Both the position numbers and the translations under genes were made by a program. 64,000 nt of DNA from assembly GCA_023078555.1 (NCBI GenBank), contig CM041196.1, positions 10,186,985-10,250,984 on the forward strand, written 5' to 3'. Below the pieces are notes generated by a model. It worked only from the letters and a program-made list of their open reading frames with translations. It was not told the DNA's origin and did not search any database. The DNA comes from Ulva prolifera. Lineage: Eukaryota; Chlorophyta; Ulvophyceae; Ulvales; Ulvaceae. Shown here in pieces: positions 23,587 through 36,318 of the stretch. Position 1 is the stretch's first letter, and every line of letters begins with the position of its first letter.

Positions 23587-23750
23587 ACAACAGACACGGC
23601 TTGCTAGTGCGAGAGCACCTCGGTTGGATTTGCCGGTACAAATACGATATTGATAAATATAATTATAAATGTTTGCCTGTACAAAAATCATTTGTATGCC
23701 TACATAAATCCAACCCAGGTGCTCTCGCACTGGCAAGCCGTGCCTGTTGT
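23587..23750. mobile_element. Foldback/MITE-like element with 45-bp terminal inverted repeats
   Basis: Arms 23587-23631 and 23706-23750 are inverted copies of each other with four mismatches over 45 bp. They enclose a 74-bp AT-rich middle that itself contains partly complementary GTACAAAT tracts. There is no coding capacity and no clear target-site duplication. It may be a miniature inverted-repeat transposon or, if transcribed from the gene just upstream, a hairpin small-RNA precursor. Confidence 0.75.
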
Positions 23751-24099
23751 CGCAGAATTTGCACTCGACACACATACATGACCAGTACACATGCGGGCAA
23801 CGATGCCGTACTAACCGCATTTTCGTCCAAGTCGGTTCCGTCTGGTCGGCTATGCGATCATGTTTGAGCACACGTACAATGCCTGATCACAACACAACAT
23901 GCCGCACACAACATGCTCGTCGTGCTCCTGTGTTGTAAGAATGAAGGTGGCGAGCGGGCAGCAAGCAGCGCAAGAGTATGACCTCGTGCTGCTGTGCGGG
24001 GCCAAGTGCAGCCCGGATGGACTGTTCTGGGTTTTCACTCGCGGAGCTACCTGCCTATCAGCTTAATCCTCGTGACACAACACGCACGCGGCCCTGCAG
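23751..24099. other. Spacer upstream of the first SKI2 exon seen
   Basis: About 350 bp. The first recognisable SKI2 exon has no methionine near its start, so the initiating exon must lie here or further upstream. One ATG at 23941 (MKVASGQQAAQEYDLV) is in the same frame but is stopped before the exon. It could only be the start through an intron with a weak donor. Confidence 0.4.
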
Positions 24100-27000
24100 C
24101 CGGTTCCAGAAGGCGCGACGGGCCCCAACGCGCTCAAGCTAGAAGACATCTTCAAGACCATATACCTCGGTGAAGACTCCAGCGCAGATGCCGACACGCC
24201 GACCGACGACGACGCGGCAGCCGGCCCCCCGGCCGCCGACGCCGCCGCCGCCGTGCCTGCGCCGTCCCCGACCCCCGGCGCCGCCGGCGGCAAGGGCAAG
24301 TCCGGCGGCAGGGATAAGGCTCTGGAGCGTGCGACTGCCGCGGCGGCTGGGCAGGGCAGCGGCGGTGCGGCCGGTGGCGGCGCGGCCCCGATGCCGCTGA
24401 CGGCGCGGAACCTCGTGCTGAAGGAGAAGATTGAGCGCAAGGCAGAGGGCAAGCGGGGCGTGGCGCCGCGGGGGGAAGCCGCGGCGGTGGATGACGACGA
24501 ACTCCGCGCCATCGAGGGTACTTGTCCCCCTGGACTGATTTGTTTCCTTGCTGCTGTCCTGCCATTGTCAGAGTCAGTGACTGTTCACTGGCACTGTCTC
24601 CGCCATGACAGATGCTCATATTCCACCTTGACCATGTGTCGGGGTCAGCTGGCTGTCTCTGCTGATACGGCGACGGGTCGTCACCCTGTGACGCGTGTGG
24701 GAGATCAAATTCAACCAACCTCGTAGAGTGGTCATGCGTGCTCCATGCATGCATGTGCCGTATGCGTGCGCGTTCATGCAGAGGAGCGCGGCGACGCCGT
24801 CCCGGAGCTGCCGGTTCAAGACGACCTCGAGCTCGTGCTGCGCGCTTCGGAACCCCCGGCGGCCGCGCCCAGCGCGGCGGCGGCCGACGCGGCAGCGGCG
24901 CTGCCGCAGCTGCGGCAGCCACCCCCGCGCGGGCAGTACCAGTTCGCGATGCAGAACAGCGTGGCGAACCTCGGCGCGGCGTACGAGGCGCTGCGGCCGC
25001 GGCTCGCGATGACGTGGCCGTTTGAGCTGGACGAGTTTCAGAAGGAGGGCGTGGTGCTGATGGAGTGCGGAGAGAACGTGTTTGTCGCGGCGCACACGTC
25101 GGCCGGTGTGTGACTGCTCGCTCGGTCTGCGTTCCGGCGGGTACGTGTGAACGCGGCCTGCTGTCGTTCCCTGTATTGCGCGTGTACCCAACAACCTCGC
25201 TAAGCGCTGCGCGTACCACGAAACATTCGGTCACGTCCGCTGTGCTCGGTCACGTCCGCTGTGCTCGGTCACGTCCGCTGTGCTCGGTCACGTCCGCTGT
25301 GCTCGGTCACGTCCGCTGTGCTCGGTCACGTCCGCTGTGCTCGGTCACGTCCGCTGTGCTCGGTCACGTCCGCTGTGCTCGGTCACGTCCGCTGTGCTGT
25401 GCTGTGCTGTGCCGCAGCGGCATCCGCGCGACTGGCAATCAGACCGTGAAGTCAGAGCTGGTGTGGGGACCAGGCGAGCCGGTCGAACCGGCTGCTGCCG
25501 ATTGCACGTGCCACTGGCGTGAGCCATCACACCTGTTCAACGCAGCAGCACACGCGCATGCACCAGGGCGTGCACCAGGGCGCGCATGCATCAGGGCGCG
25601 CATGCATCATGCGTGCACCAGGGCGCGCATGCACCAGTGCACTAGGCATGTGCGTGTGTGTTGCAAGGACACACTCAATCAGGCAGGTTGCACTGCAGAA
25701 ACACCGTGCCCCCTGGCCACCACCGTCACTGCACAGAAAATAACACCATGTGCATCTGTGTGTGTGCAGGTAAGACTGTGCTTGCGGAGTACGCCTTTGC
25801 GCTGTGCGAGCTGCACAAGACAAAGGCGGTGTACACGGCGCCGGTGAAGGCGATCAGCAACCAGAAGTTCCGCGACCTCGGCGCGAAGTTTGACGTCGGG
25901 CTGCTCACGGGCGACGTGCAGATCAAGCCTGAGGCGAATTGCCTCATCATGACGACCGAAGTCCTCCGGTCAATGCTGTACAGGTATCTTACCTCCCCCC
26001 CCCCCCCCCCCCCCCCCCGCTGACGTATTGAAAGTGTTCCTGTCCTTATCTTTGCTTGCCCAATCCTCAAAGGTGCACCGCTCACCCCAATACATGGATT
26101 GTTTTCGAGCGCCAGTTCATGGCACCGGCAATCACAGCGTCTGGCAGGCGCTGGAGGTCCGGTGTTGTGTGGCGGGCTTCCTAGAATGAAAAACCATGGC
26201 TGGAACACGGATCTATGCCTGCGTGCCGTTCACGCCGCCGCACCCTGTGGGACTGACTGTGGTGTTGACAGCTGGCCTCACACGTAACTGCGTGTGCGCA
26301 TGCACTCTTGCTGTGTGGTTCGACCTTACGATGGAGTGGCTACAGGGGTGCAAATGTTGTGCGCGACATCGAGTGGGTCATCTTTGACGAGATCCACTAC
26401 ATCTCGGACGATGAGCGGGGCATCGTGTACGAGGAGGTCATCATCATGCTGCCGCCGCACGTCAACATCGTGATGCTGTCGGCGACGGTGCCGAACAAGG
26501 TGGAGTTTGCGGACTGGGTCGGGCGGACGCGGGGGCGGCTCGTGCGCGTGTGCGGCACGGAGCGCCGCCCGGTGCCCCTCGAGCACAACGTCTACTTCGA
26601 CAAGTCGCTCTTCCCGGTGTGCACGGGCAAGACGTTCAACGAGGCCGCGTACGAGAAGGCGAAGTTCAAGTTCAAGTGCGCGTCTGCGCGTCTGCGCGTG
26701 CATACGCCTTGCAACAATCAACCTGCGTGCGAACCATTCTTGCCAACAGCGACCTCATTTGCAAGTCACGGAAAAAACAGGAAAACACGACTACGATCGA
26801 TTCCCAACAGCCTGGCCCGTGGTCCGTGCTAGCAGCGTGCCTGCGCCGCATGTTGGTGGCGACATGCGACGCAAAGAATGAGAGCGGGAAGCATGTAGCA
26901 CTACATGCAATTCACAGGGATAGAAAATGATAAGCCGTTTCCCACGACATTGCTCACAATGACTCCGCATACAGTAGCAACATGAAATGCGCGGAGAATG

Positions 27001-30000
27001 TGGAGAATGCACACGGATTGTATACATCTGGCCAGTTTGAACTTTCTTGTGTGACAAGTGGAACAAAGGGATCTGGTTGCTGTATCCCAACAGGATATTG
27101 AAAACACAGAATGGCCGGGATCACAAGCCGATCTCGGAGTGGCTCCCTCACCGTGTGACAGTCACGCATGCGCCATGCGGCAAAAGTGTAAGCGTTCGAA
27201 GCAATTGCTTTCAACCCCCCCCCCCCCCCCCCCCCCCCCCAACGGGGTCTGTTGTTTGAATAACGAATGGTAGATAGATGTACACAAGCGCCTCGGGGTG
27301 TGCTCGGCGCTGCTCAGGGTGAGCGTGGCCCTCCTCAGGCATCCCGCGCTTGTGGCGTACATGCACACGCAGCGTGGCCGCAGAACCCTGAGGTGCTCCA
27401 GCTTGCATGTGCGGCGCATGTGCCCAGACAACTTCCGCATGGTCTGGAGCACACGCGGTTCACGGGCGGTTGCCGCGTGCGGTCACCACAGGCACAAAGG
27501 TCTTGCAGCACATAACACACAAAACGTCGTCTGATTGTACTCAACACATACACTGGAGAGTGGGGGCCAAGCAGCAGAGCGTGCTTGTCCCAACTCCTTG
27601 GCGGTGTCCCTGTTGCCCGCTGCAGGTCACAGCATGTGCAAACAGTGCGATGTGGGGGTGCAGGAACCCGAGCGGGCAGCGAGGCGCCGCAGGCGGCCGC
27701 GGTGGCCCGGGCGGCCGGGGCGGCTATGGCGGCCGAGGCAGCCCGGGTGGACGGGGCGGCCCGGGCGGCCGGGGTGGTCCCGGCGGCCGCGGCGGCGGCG
27801 GCCGTGGCCGAGGTGGCCCAGGTGGCGGCGGAGGCGGTGGGGGCCGGGGGCGGGGGCAGCAGGGCCGCGGCGGTCGCATCAACCCTGACGACCTGCGCCA
27901 GTGGACGGAGCTCGTGCGCACCCTCAAGGAGAAGGAGCTCCTGCCGTGCATCAACTTCATGTTTTCCAAGAAGGCGATCACGGACACCGCGGTCGCCCTC
28001 ATGCACCTCGATATGTGCACGGCAGCCGAGAAGAACCACATCCACAAGTTCGTCGACCGGTGCGCCACCTGGAACCCCAACCCTGTGCACATACTCCACC
28101 TCGGCACCTCTCTCGGCTGTGTGCGCGGAGATGGCACTCTCGTCAGTGCCGTCCCTTAGTCGTCACAAGACACAGTCTTCGTCGCTGTTCTTGTTGCGGT
28201 CAAATATCTCATCGTGCTTAGGGGATGCTGCTGCATCCCGGCGCTGCGCACTATCGCATTGCAACCCTGGACTGCTGTGCTGTCTGTGTCGTGGCAGCTC
28301 GGTTCCTCAGAGCTCCTGACCTACCTGCTGGACAAGGAGGCGGCCCTCCCCCAAAAGGGTGCCCCCTGCCCTTGCATTAGGAATCTTGACATGCGCATCC
28401 ATTTCATTCCGTTCTGTCTCATTCGTTCGGTGTGACACGTGAGGTCGCCTTGCAGGTCGCTGGCTCGTCTCAAGCCGGAGGACCGCGACCTCGGCCAGAT
28501 CCACGTCGTGCGCGCCCTCCTTGCGCGGGGCATTGCCATCCACCACGCCGGCCTCCTCCCCATCATGAAGGAGGTTGTGGAGATGCTCTTCTGCGAGGGC
28601 CTCGTGCGCGTGCTGTTTGCGACCGACACGTTCGCGATGGGCGTCAACGCGCCCGCGCGCTCCGTCGTCTTCTGGCACATCAACAAGCCCGACCAGCTGC
28701 CCGGCGCGAGCGAGGTCAGCATCCGGGACTTGCGGCCGGAGGAGTATGTGCAGATGGCGGGGCGGGCCGGCCGGCGCGGGCTGGATAAGGTCGGGACGGT
28801 CGTCGTGGTCGCGCACGACAACCGCGACGAGTTCCCGGAGCCCGCGGTGCGAAGTTCTCACAGGCCGCCGCGCACCGCCGGGCAACGTTTGCCGATTCAC
28901 TTCCTATTTGAGGATGTGTTTGTTTGATCAGGGCGGCACTTGCGATTGTGTTGAGGCTGCAGAGGCGTTTGTTGGTGTGGTGCTGTGTATCTAATCGATC
29001 CGCTCCAAGGTGGTCCTCATCAATAGTTCATGTCATCCAGGCCGTTGTTGGGCGATGTGCCTGCTCCCCCTCCTTGCTGCGATACTCTTGCATCGCTCCC
29101 ACCCCCCACCAGCGACAGGCCGATGGGTGGTTGTGACGGCATGCTGTGTGTGCTGCAGAAGCTGAAAAAGCTGATGACTGGCAAGAGCAACAAGCTTGAG
29201 AGCAAGTTCCGGCTCGAGTACCGGTGCGGCCCCCCTGATGCAGCCCCCCTTATACAACCGGATCTGCGCGTGTGTTACCCGTGCCGCATATGCATGGTGC
29301 ACTCCCGGTGACACTCGTGGCAATCCGCCTCCAGGCAACTGCACCGCAGTCCGCACATGAGCAGCCGCACGCGGCCCACCATGCATGCCGCTGCACGCCG
29401 TCGAATCAAGCTATCACTATCGGTTCGTCCATGCGTAGAGCGATGGCCTGAGCCGCTCACGCTGTTCTGCCACGCCTGCGTCGCTCATGCGGTGCGAAAA
29501 TGTGCTACGCGTGAGGGAGGCCCTGGCGTGCGTTCCTCCACGCCGTGTTGTCGGACTGAGCAGCCGCACAGCACGGTTCTGTCATGCAGGATGATTCTGT
29601 CGCTGCTGCGGGTGAAGGATTTTGCGGTGGAGGACATGATGCGCAGCTCGTTCGCGGAGTTCCGGGCGCAGCGCGAGCAGCCGGAGGTCGTCGCGGCGCG
29701 CACGCGCTACGCGCGCGCCCTCTCCGACCTGCAGGCCAAACCCTGGCCCTCCGGTCCCGGCCGGTGTGTCCCCCCGCCGCTGTGCATCACCCTCTGTGGT
29801 ATAATCTGCGGTGATATCGGCTGGTACATGAAACCCCACGGCGCGCAGCTGCTGTGGACTGATTGCGAGTCGAGACATATGGCCAAAACCAGGTTCATGA
29901 TTTGTAATCGGATCGGTGCGGGCACCTGCATGCGGAGCTGGCATCACAGTATGTGGTATAGGGGCTGGCCCCTTGTAGGTCTGGTATAGTCGCTTCCACG

Positions 30001-31164
30001 GCCCTTCCATCACAGGGATATGCGTTCAAAAGTAAAGTAAAAATTTTATGCTTGGGGGTCTGCTCCGGTCACCGCATTGCCCCATGCAAACTCTCACCCC
30101 CTCTGGTGTACCTGCGAACGGGCACCTCAAACATCTCCTTTTACATTGGGTCATACCGACGAGGCCGTGCTTGGTGCAGGCCGACCAGGGAGGAGGCGGC
30201 GGCATACGTCGACAGCGTCGACTACTCCGCTAACCTGCAGTCATCCCTGCTCACACAGGCGCGCGCCACGCCGCAGTTCGCGGCGGCGCTGCAGCGCGGC
30301 GCGCTGTGCATGCTGGCCGTGCGGGGCCACCTCCTCGAGGTCGCCGTCGTGCTCGGCTCCGAGTCCGCGCTCAGGGTGCGGCCTGCGCCTCGCTGTTGTG
30401 CATGCGTCGCGGTGGCTGCGCGTGTGATACAGTACGTGGCTTGTGCGCCTTGAGTTTTGCTCCCGATTTTCAGAGTGGTTGATCAAACTAAAAATTCCGG
30501 CATAGGCGAGCCTGGTTGGGCTTCCACGCCTCCTCCGAGTGCAGCCCCGGCAGCGCTTGCACCGCGTTCATGCATGCAGGAGCTTGCCGCGCAGGACGAA
30601 GGCGCTCCCGTGCCGCGCTCCCGCCGCGGCCGCGGCGCCCCCGCGGCGACGCAGGGCGCCGCGGACGACCTGTTTGTGCTGAGCCTGCATGAGCGCCACA
30701 GCCTGGACCCGCCCGACGCGCGCGCCGCGGCGACGGCGGCGGCGACCACGGACGCCTTTGCTGGCATGCAGCTTGTGGCGAGCCGGCAGCAGTGGAAGGC
30801 CCCGCCTCTTCCGATGTGCGCCCCGCCTTCCTCAGCCCGTGATCGGAGTGATCGCACAACAGATCGTCATGATCGCGTCGAGTAGTTCCGGGCGCCATAC
30901 TCGCGGGCCCTTCTGGCCGCAACGGCACACGTGTCCCAGAAAACGACACGGTGCACGTTCTGCAGGTACGGCGAGAGCCTGCAGCAGGGCTGGCAGCTGC
31001 GCAAGGTGCCGCACGACGCGGTGCACTCCTTCCTCGACCACGCGCCCCTGCCGGTGGCCCCGCTTGCGATCCTCGCCGACGAGCCCGCCCCGCTCGCGGT
31101 GCAGGCCGCCGTCGCCGACCTGCTGACTGTGCAGCGCTCCGGCGCAGGTACGCCCCCGCACCGC

Positions 31165-31195
<31 letters not shown>

Positions 31196-33137
31196 GCGGG
31201 GCGGATGCATCTCCCGCGTGTGCATGCATGTGCGACGTGTGTGTGTGCAGTTCGCACTAATAGAGGGAGGACGTGGGCCACTCGGCCAGGCCGCCCGTGT
31301 CTGAGCTCGCGAGGGGGCGGTGTGATGTCTGTGCTGGGGCTGCCGTGTGCTGCTCCAGCCAGCAGCCCCAAATCAGGGGCCCCAGCCGGATCAGTATCCA
31401 GCAATGCTAGACCAGACCCCCCCACACAGCGCAGCACCGCGGGGCGCGTGCACATGCAGCATCTGACACCGTGACAAACGACCGACAATCAGCCCGCATG
31501 CAGAGCAGCGGCAGGCGCTGCCGGGCGTGCCGCCGTCCGCGAGCGCGCAGTGGGCCGCCGCGGCGGCCGCCGTCGCGGCGCACCCTGTGCACCGCATGCC
31601 GTACCGCACCGAGGCGCTCGAGCGCGTCCGGAGTGAGCGCAAGCTGGCTGCCCTCATCGCGCAGGCCGACTTCAAGCTCGGCAAGCAGAGCCTCGAGAAG
31701 CTGCCGGAGTACGGCATCAAGCTGCGGCTGCTCAAGGCGATGGACTTTGTGTCCGACAGCGAGGTGCGCGCGCTGTGCATGTTGTGCGTGCTGTGCTCCC
31801 CGGCGACGCACACGAGTTGTTGGAATCGCCACAGCACGGTTTACGCAAAACGATCTATGTTGAATTTGCGGGTGCATGCTGCGTGCTGTGACACGCTCCG
31901 ACCACCAACGCGATTTGGTAGAGCTGCCCCACTCCTGTCTGCGCAAGAAGGATTTTCATCCGATTCTGTGGAAATGCGGAGCGCTGACGCAATTCGCGAG
32001 CATGTGTGCAGCTGGTGAAGATGAAGGGTCGCGTCGCGTGCGAGATCTCGACGTGCGAGTGCCTCATCGCGACGGAGGCGATCTTCCGGGGGCTCTTCAC
32101 GGATCTCGCGCCCGCCGAGGCGGCCGCGCTGCTGTGCACGCTCGTCAACCAGAACAAGACGGCGGTGCCTCTGTGGGGCGCGGACGTGCCGGCGACGCTG
32201 CTCGAGGCGCTCGGCCAGCTGCAGGCCCTAACGAAGGAGCTCGGCGGCGCGCAGCACGACGTCGGCCTCGAGGTGGACCCGACGGAGTACGTCGTGGCGG
32301 CCGTGCGGCCGTCGATGATCGCGGTGCGGCGCCCGAGTGGGTCCAGCCTCAGTTTCAAGGCCTTGTTCGATGCGGCCCCGGGGGCCAGAGTCGTCGATGT
32401 CCCTGTGAAATGGGGCTGTGTGGTCATGCATGCAAACACACGAAGTGCCGGTGCATGACGTGTAGTATTGTAGGATTGGGACCCAGGCCTCGGAGGAGCG
32501 TTCATTCATACACGAGCAGGTACCGGAGATTGTCTGTCACGGAGGTCCCACCATGGGCCGCGGGTTGCACAAATGTGCTCACACCCAGGCTGCATGCTGG
32601 CATGTGTCTCCGCAATTTCAGGGCGCAGGTTGCAGTGTCGGCCTGCAGCCAGACTGCGACCCCCCCCTTTATTGGGGGCCTGTCGTTTGACCAAACCCCT
32701 CTTCTGTTGGCGGCTTGCTGCCTTGCCAAATCCCCTGCTCCTTTCGCGGCCAGGTGCCGCGGCGCATTTATTCATCGGACCAGTGCACCAGAAAGCCGAC
32801 GCAGCGCCCGCACACATCCCCCACCACGTCCCCATGCCGCGCGGCATGCCGCATGTTGGCGCTGCGAGGCCGTCCGATGCGAGCGGCGCGCGCATGCATG
32901 CAGGTGACGTACCGCTGGGCGCTGGGGGAGCCGTTTGTGCGCGTGTGCGACCACCTGCCCGACGGCGTCATGGAGGGCGACGTCGTGCGCACCGTCACGC
33001 GCCTCGAGCACGCCTGCCAGGACATGTGCTCCGCCGCGCGCGTCATGGGCAACACGGCGCTGTTCGACCAGTTCGAAGAGGCCTCCCGGCTCATCAAGCG
33101 CGACATCATCTTCGCCGCGAGCCTCTACATCGCGTGA
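24100..33137 (+). CDS. SKI2: SKI2-type DExH RNA helicase (cytosolic exosome cofactor), initiating exon not identified
   Basis: Ski2 is the helicase of the Ski complex that feeds mRNA to the cytosolic exosome. Fourteen exons: 24100-24517, 24782-25105, 25770-25983, 26346-26675, 27664-28059, 28456-28846, 29159-29223, 29590-29763, 30180-30375, 30580-30815, 30966-31147, 31504-31763, 32012-32323, 32904-33137. Every phase joins; the sum is 3,732 nt (1,243 residues; human SKIV2L about 1,246). Visible motifs: Walker [27 protein letters not shown] box (VIFDEIHYI), [39 protein letters not shown], and [32 protein letters not shown] and the C-terminal [13 protein letters not shown] favour SKI2 over MTR4. 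A Gly/Arg-rich insert of about 70 residues (27665-27880) lies between the two RecA domains, which I do not know from other Ski2 proteins. The N-terminal exon is Ala/Gly/Pro-rich. Exons are extremely GC-rich at third positions. Confidence 0.93.
25228..25398. repeat. 19-nt minisatellite, nine copies, in SKI2 intron 2
   Basis: Nine essentially identical 19-nt units (cggtcacgtccgctgtgct) in strict register, ending in a short (tgtgc) tract. They lie wholly within the intron between exons 24782-25105 and 25770-25983. Each unit contains one CACGT core. Confidence 0.95.
25995..26018 (+). repeat. poly-C run (24 nt) in SKI2 intron 3
   Basis: Uninterrupted C24, 12 nt after the donor of the intron at 25984-26345. 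Confidence 0.95.
27215..27240 (+). repeat. poly-C run (26 nt) in SKI2 intron 4
   Basis: Uninterrupted C26 in the 988-nt intron 26676-27663, the longest intron of the gene. Confidence 0.95.
31164..31193 (+). repeat. poly-C run (30 nt) in SKI2 intron 11
   Basis: Uninterrupted C30, starting 17 nt after the donor of the intron 31148-31503. Confidence 0.95.
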
Positions 33138-35707
33138 GGGGTGCACGGTGCGGCAGCCGCGGAGGCACTGGAGGTCAGCCACCGCGGTGTGGGAACCGGC
33201 TGCGGTGCCGGATCCGCCGCGGAGTGGCCGGTGCTGCGGGTGCGGCTCTGGCGTGGGCGGTCTCAATGTGCGAGCCAGAGGGCCTGGTTGCCGGGGCAAC
33301 CCCGGGGAGTTGTCGTGTGGGGCGCGGTCGCCGCTCCGGGCGGAGTTGCAGCGGTGTCCTGTCTAGGCCCCGGCTTCACTGCGAGCCAGCATGCGCCATG
33401 GGCGAAGTGTGTGCAGAGGTCTGTGCACAGAGGTATGGCATGGCACATGATGTGGATACAGGCTCAGTATATGTCTTGTTCCCATGTAACTCCGGGGAAG
33501 CGGCACACGGTGACTGCTGCTGCTGCATTGGCAGCGACTGTGATCCACTCTGCTCTACCGGTGAGCTTCTGGGAGCAGGCACAGGCACATGTTGACTGGG
33601 CATGCTGACTGGGTCGTGTAGAGGCTCTGCTCCATGTTCTTCTCTATGCATCCTGCACGGCAGGTGAGGCAGATGCGATGGTGGTGTTCAGCAGCTGGAT
33701 AGCTGTCACGTGAGGCAGCATTGGCTGGAGGGGTTCTGAGTCCTCGCTGTGGGTGCTACGGATGCAGAGTGGGACCTGGTTCAGTAACATTATGCTGCAT
33801 GCATCATCAGCTGGATAGCAGTCGCGTCAGGCAGCATAGGCTGGAGGGGTTTCCAGTCCTTGCTGTGGGCGCTACGGATGGCTGCCGGCGGTATGGATGC
33901 AGATGCAGCGTGGGACCTGGTTCAGTAACATTATGTAGCATGCATTATCAGCTGGACGCACTGTGTGATGTCCTGCGCCAGCTGTGTGCGTGCGATATTG
34001 TACCCCAACGGATCTGGCGCTGGATTGCAACCCAATTGAACCCAATTGGGTTCCGGTAGGGTGGGGTGGTGGGGTCCGTGGGCAAGCTCCCCATGGCCTC
34101 ATCCCCAGATCTCTGACAGGAGACCCAGCCAGAACCAGCTGGTCAGGTCAGCCCCTTTATCTAGCTTGTCAGCCCTTTTATTATCTAGCCGATACCATGG
34201 GCAGCGCTCCTGATGCACCAGGTACGGGGGGCATGCATGCACCAGGCATGGGCGGCAACATGATAATGCTGTTTGCTCTGCGAAGGCTTCCCTGTGTACA
34301 GATGCCTTTGCTGCCTGCCTCCCAGCTGCCAGCGAACAGGTACAGGCCTGTGTCCAGGGAACACTTGGATGCCGTGAAAGGTCGCACCCTGGTGCATGTT
34401 CATGTGACCTTTGCACTGTTCATCCCTCAGGGGCAATTGGCCTGGAATGGGAGGTGCAGGAAGCACAGTGCGCTGGTGTTCAGCCGAATGGCCTGTGGAC
34501 AGGCGCTGCATGCAGCGTTGAAGCCGTATCTATCTGTGCGGGCGGATGCATGCCACCTCTGGCGGGCCCTCATGCATGACACCGTGACCACGGCAGCCGC
34601 AGTGCGTGGCTGTGAGGACGTGCATGTGCATGCGCGGCGGTTCTCGCGGCTGCTGGGATCAAGACAGTCGCGCCCGTGTGTGCATGCCTTGCACCTCCTG
34701 TCTCCTGCCTCTCCGCGTCCATCGTCAAGTTGTCTGCTCGCAGACACTGGCCTGCCCATCTGGACACGGCACGATCCGGATCCACAGCTATCTCGAAGCA
34801 AAGCGTTTGATCATGAAGGACGCTGCGCTAGCTGTATAGCTGTAACGTATTGTGCACAATTCAGCGATGTGGCTGCAGGCGTCGCTGAAGCTTGCTTGTC
34901 CAGGTTGGCCCGGAACGATCGGTCAGCCCATGCATCGCGAGGCACAAGTACGCAATATCGATACGACTCACGTGTCCGCATGGCCGTGTGACCGCACACG
35001 CTGCTGAGCTGGCACCCTATCTTGATCATCCGGGCCATCACCTGGCGCTAGCTGTAGTGCCTGAGACATATGCAGCGTGCATGCAGCCTCCTCAGCTGTT
35101 GATCCGGTTAAGTCATCCTGCCTGTGCAATTCTCCGAAGAATTCATGTACCGCCATTGCGAGCAACCGCATCCGAGCGCGGCTCGCCTGCTGTGCTGCAT
35201 CCTCTGAATACGCAGTCAATACATAAAGTTTGCAATGACTTTATCGACTCGAAACACGGCGCCAGTGTGTCTCCGCGGTTCTGCTCCTGCAGGATATAGC
35301 ATGCCCCACAACTTGCAATTGGTCAATGTCCATCGCTAAAGCTACCGCACTACCAGCATACATCTGCTATAAGCTAGCGCAGACGACCGGTATCGAGCTT
35401 AGCAGCTGCACAGCGATCTGTAGAGATCTCGATAGAATGCCAGCTGTTAGGCTTCGTCAGTCCAGATTCAAGTGAGGGCGCACATTCGCGGAACCACCTG
35501 CTGGTCGTGCTGTGATCCCGTTCGGTTCCTAGGTGCTTCTGCTGCGGTGCTAGCGCTGCTTGCCTCCCTAACTGGGTGCTTCCAACACACGCGCGGTGCT
35601 GTACGCGCTGCCTCTCAAGCTCTGATCAACCTTGCAACGCACGCGCAGTCGACACAGCGGCGACCGCGTCGCGTCGTCCGCGTGTGCGCGATCGAACTCT
35701 TGCCGGC
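33138..35707. other. Spacer between SKI2 and the poly-Q gene
   Basis: About 2.6 kb. It contains the duplicated block at 33692-33965 and many GCATGCATG palindromes (for example near 34230 and 34505). Long frames here lack protein character. The 3' end of SKI2 and the promoter of the poly-Q gene must be inside. Confidence 0.5.
33692..33965. repeat. Imperfect tandem duplication, units of 116 and 141 bp
   Basis: Two copies starting cagctggatag at 33692 and 33808, with the start of a third at 33949. Copy 2 carries an extra 25 nt (gctgccggcggtatgg...). Shared landmarks are ggctggaggggtt, gctgtgggNgctacgga and gggacctggttcagtaac. Confidence 0.85.
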
Positions 35708-36276
35708 ATGGGAAGACGGAAGGGCGGCCACGACTGGCCGCGCGCGCTCGTCGTGCACATCTGCCGCGACTTCTGGCGCAACCTCTCCGAGTCGCAGCGC
35801 GCCCTCTTTGCGCGCACGGGCAAGCTGGAGCTCCACCGCGGCGCCGGCGGCGACCCCGCGCTGACACGCACCCTGTGCAGCATCAGGGCGGCCGTGCTGT
35901 GCGACGACCGCACGACTGCCCTTGCACGGGGGCTCACCCGCGCACAGGTCTACGATATCGTCAAGGCACACCTGGCGCAGTACTTCACGCAGGGGGAGGA
36001 TCTGCACCGTGTTCGGAAGAACAGCGTGTCTGCATCGTCAAGCAGCGCCGCGCCGCGTCCGCCGCCGCAGCAGCTGCAGCAGGAGGGCACACAATTGCAG
36101 GCAGGCCCGTGCAGCGTGGCAGCTACAGTGCCCGCGGAATCGCCATCTTCCTTGGCGCCACTGGCAGTGCCTCTGGCTCCAGAGGGTGTACGCTCTGCGG
36201 AGCCGCTGCAGATGCGGAACACGTGGCCAGGGGATTCGACGCAGCCCGGGAGGGCAGCACACGCCGCTGCTGGATT

Positions 36277-36318
<42 letters not shown>

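Noticed and set aside
25228-25398. CRISPR array or protein repeat
   Set aside because: Units are directly adjacent with no spacers, and the array lies in a SKI2 intron fixed by flanking phase-matched exons. It is a minisatellite.
24100-33137. MTR4 (nuclear exosome helicase) instead of SKI2
   Set aside because: [34 protein letters not shown] and the C-terminal end resemble Ski2; the MTR4-type arch KOW pattern was not recognised.
33984-34991. Long open frame of about 335 codons (+)
   Set aside because: Residue composition is random (many Cys, His, Arg, Trp), there is no motif, and it spans repeats. Long chance frames are common in this GC-rich DNA.
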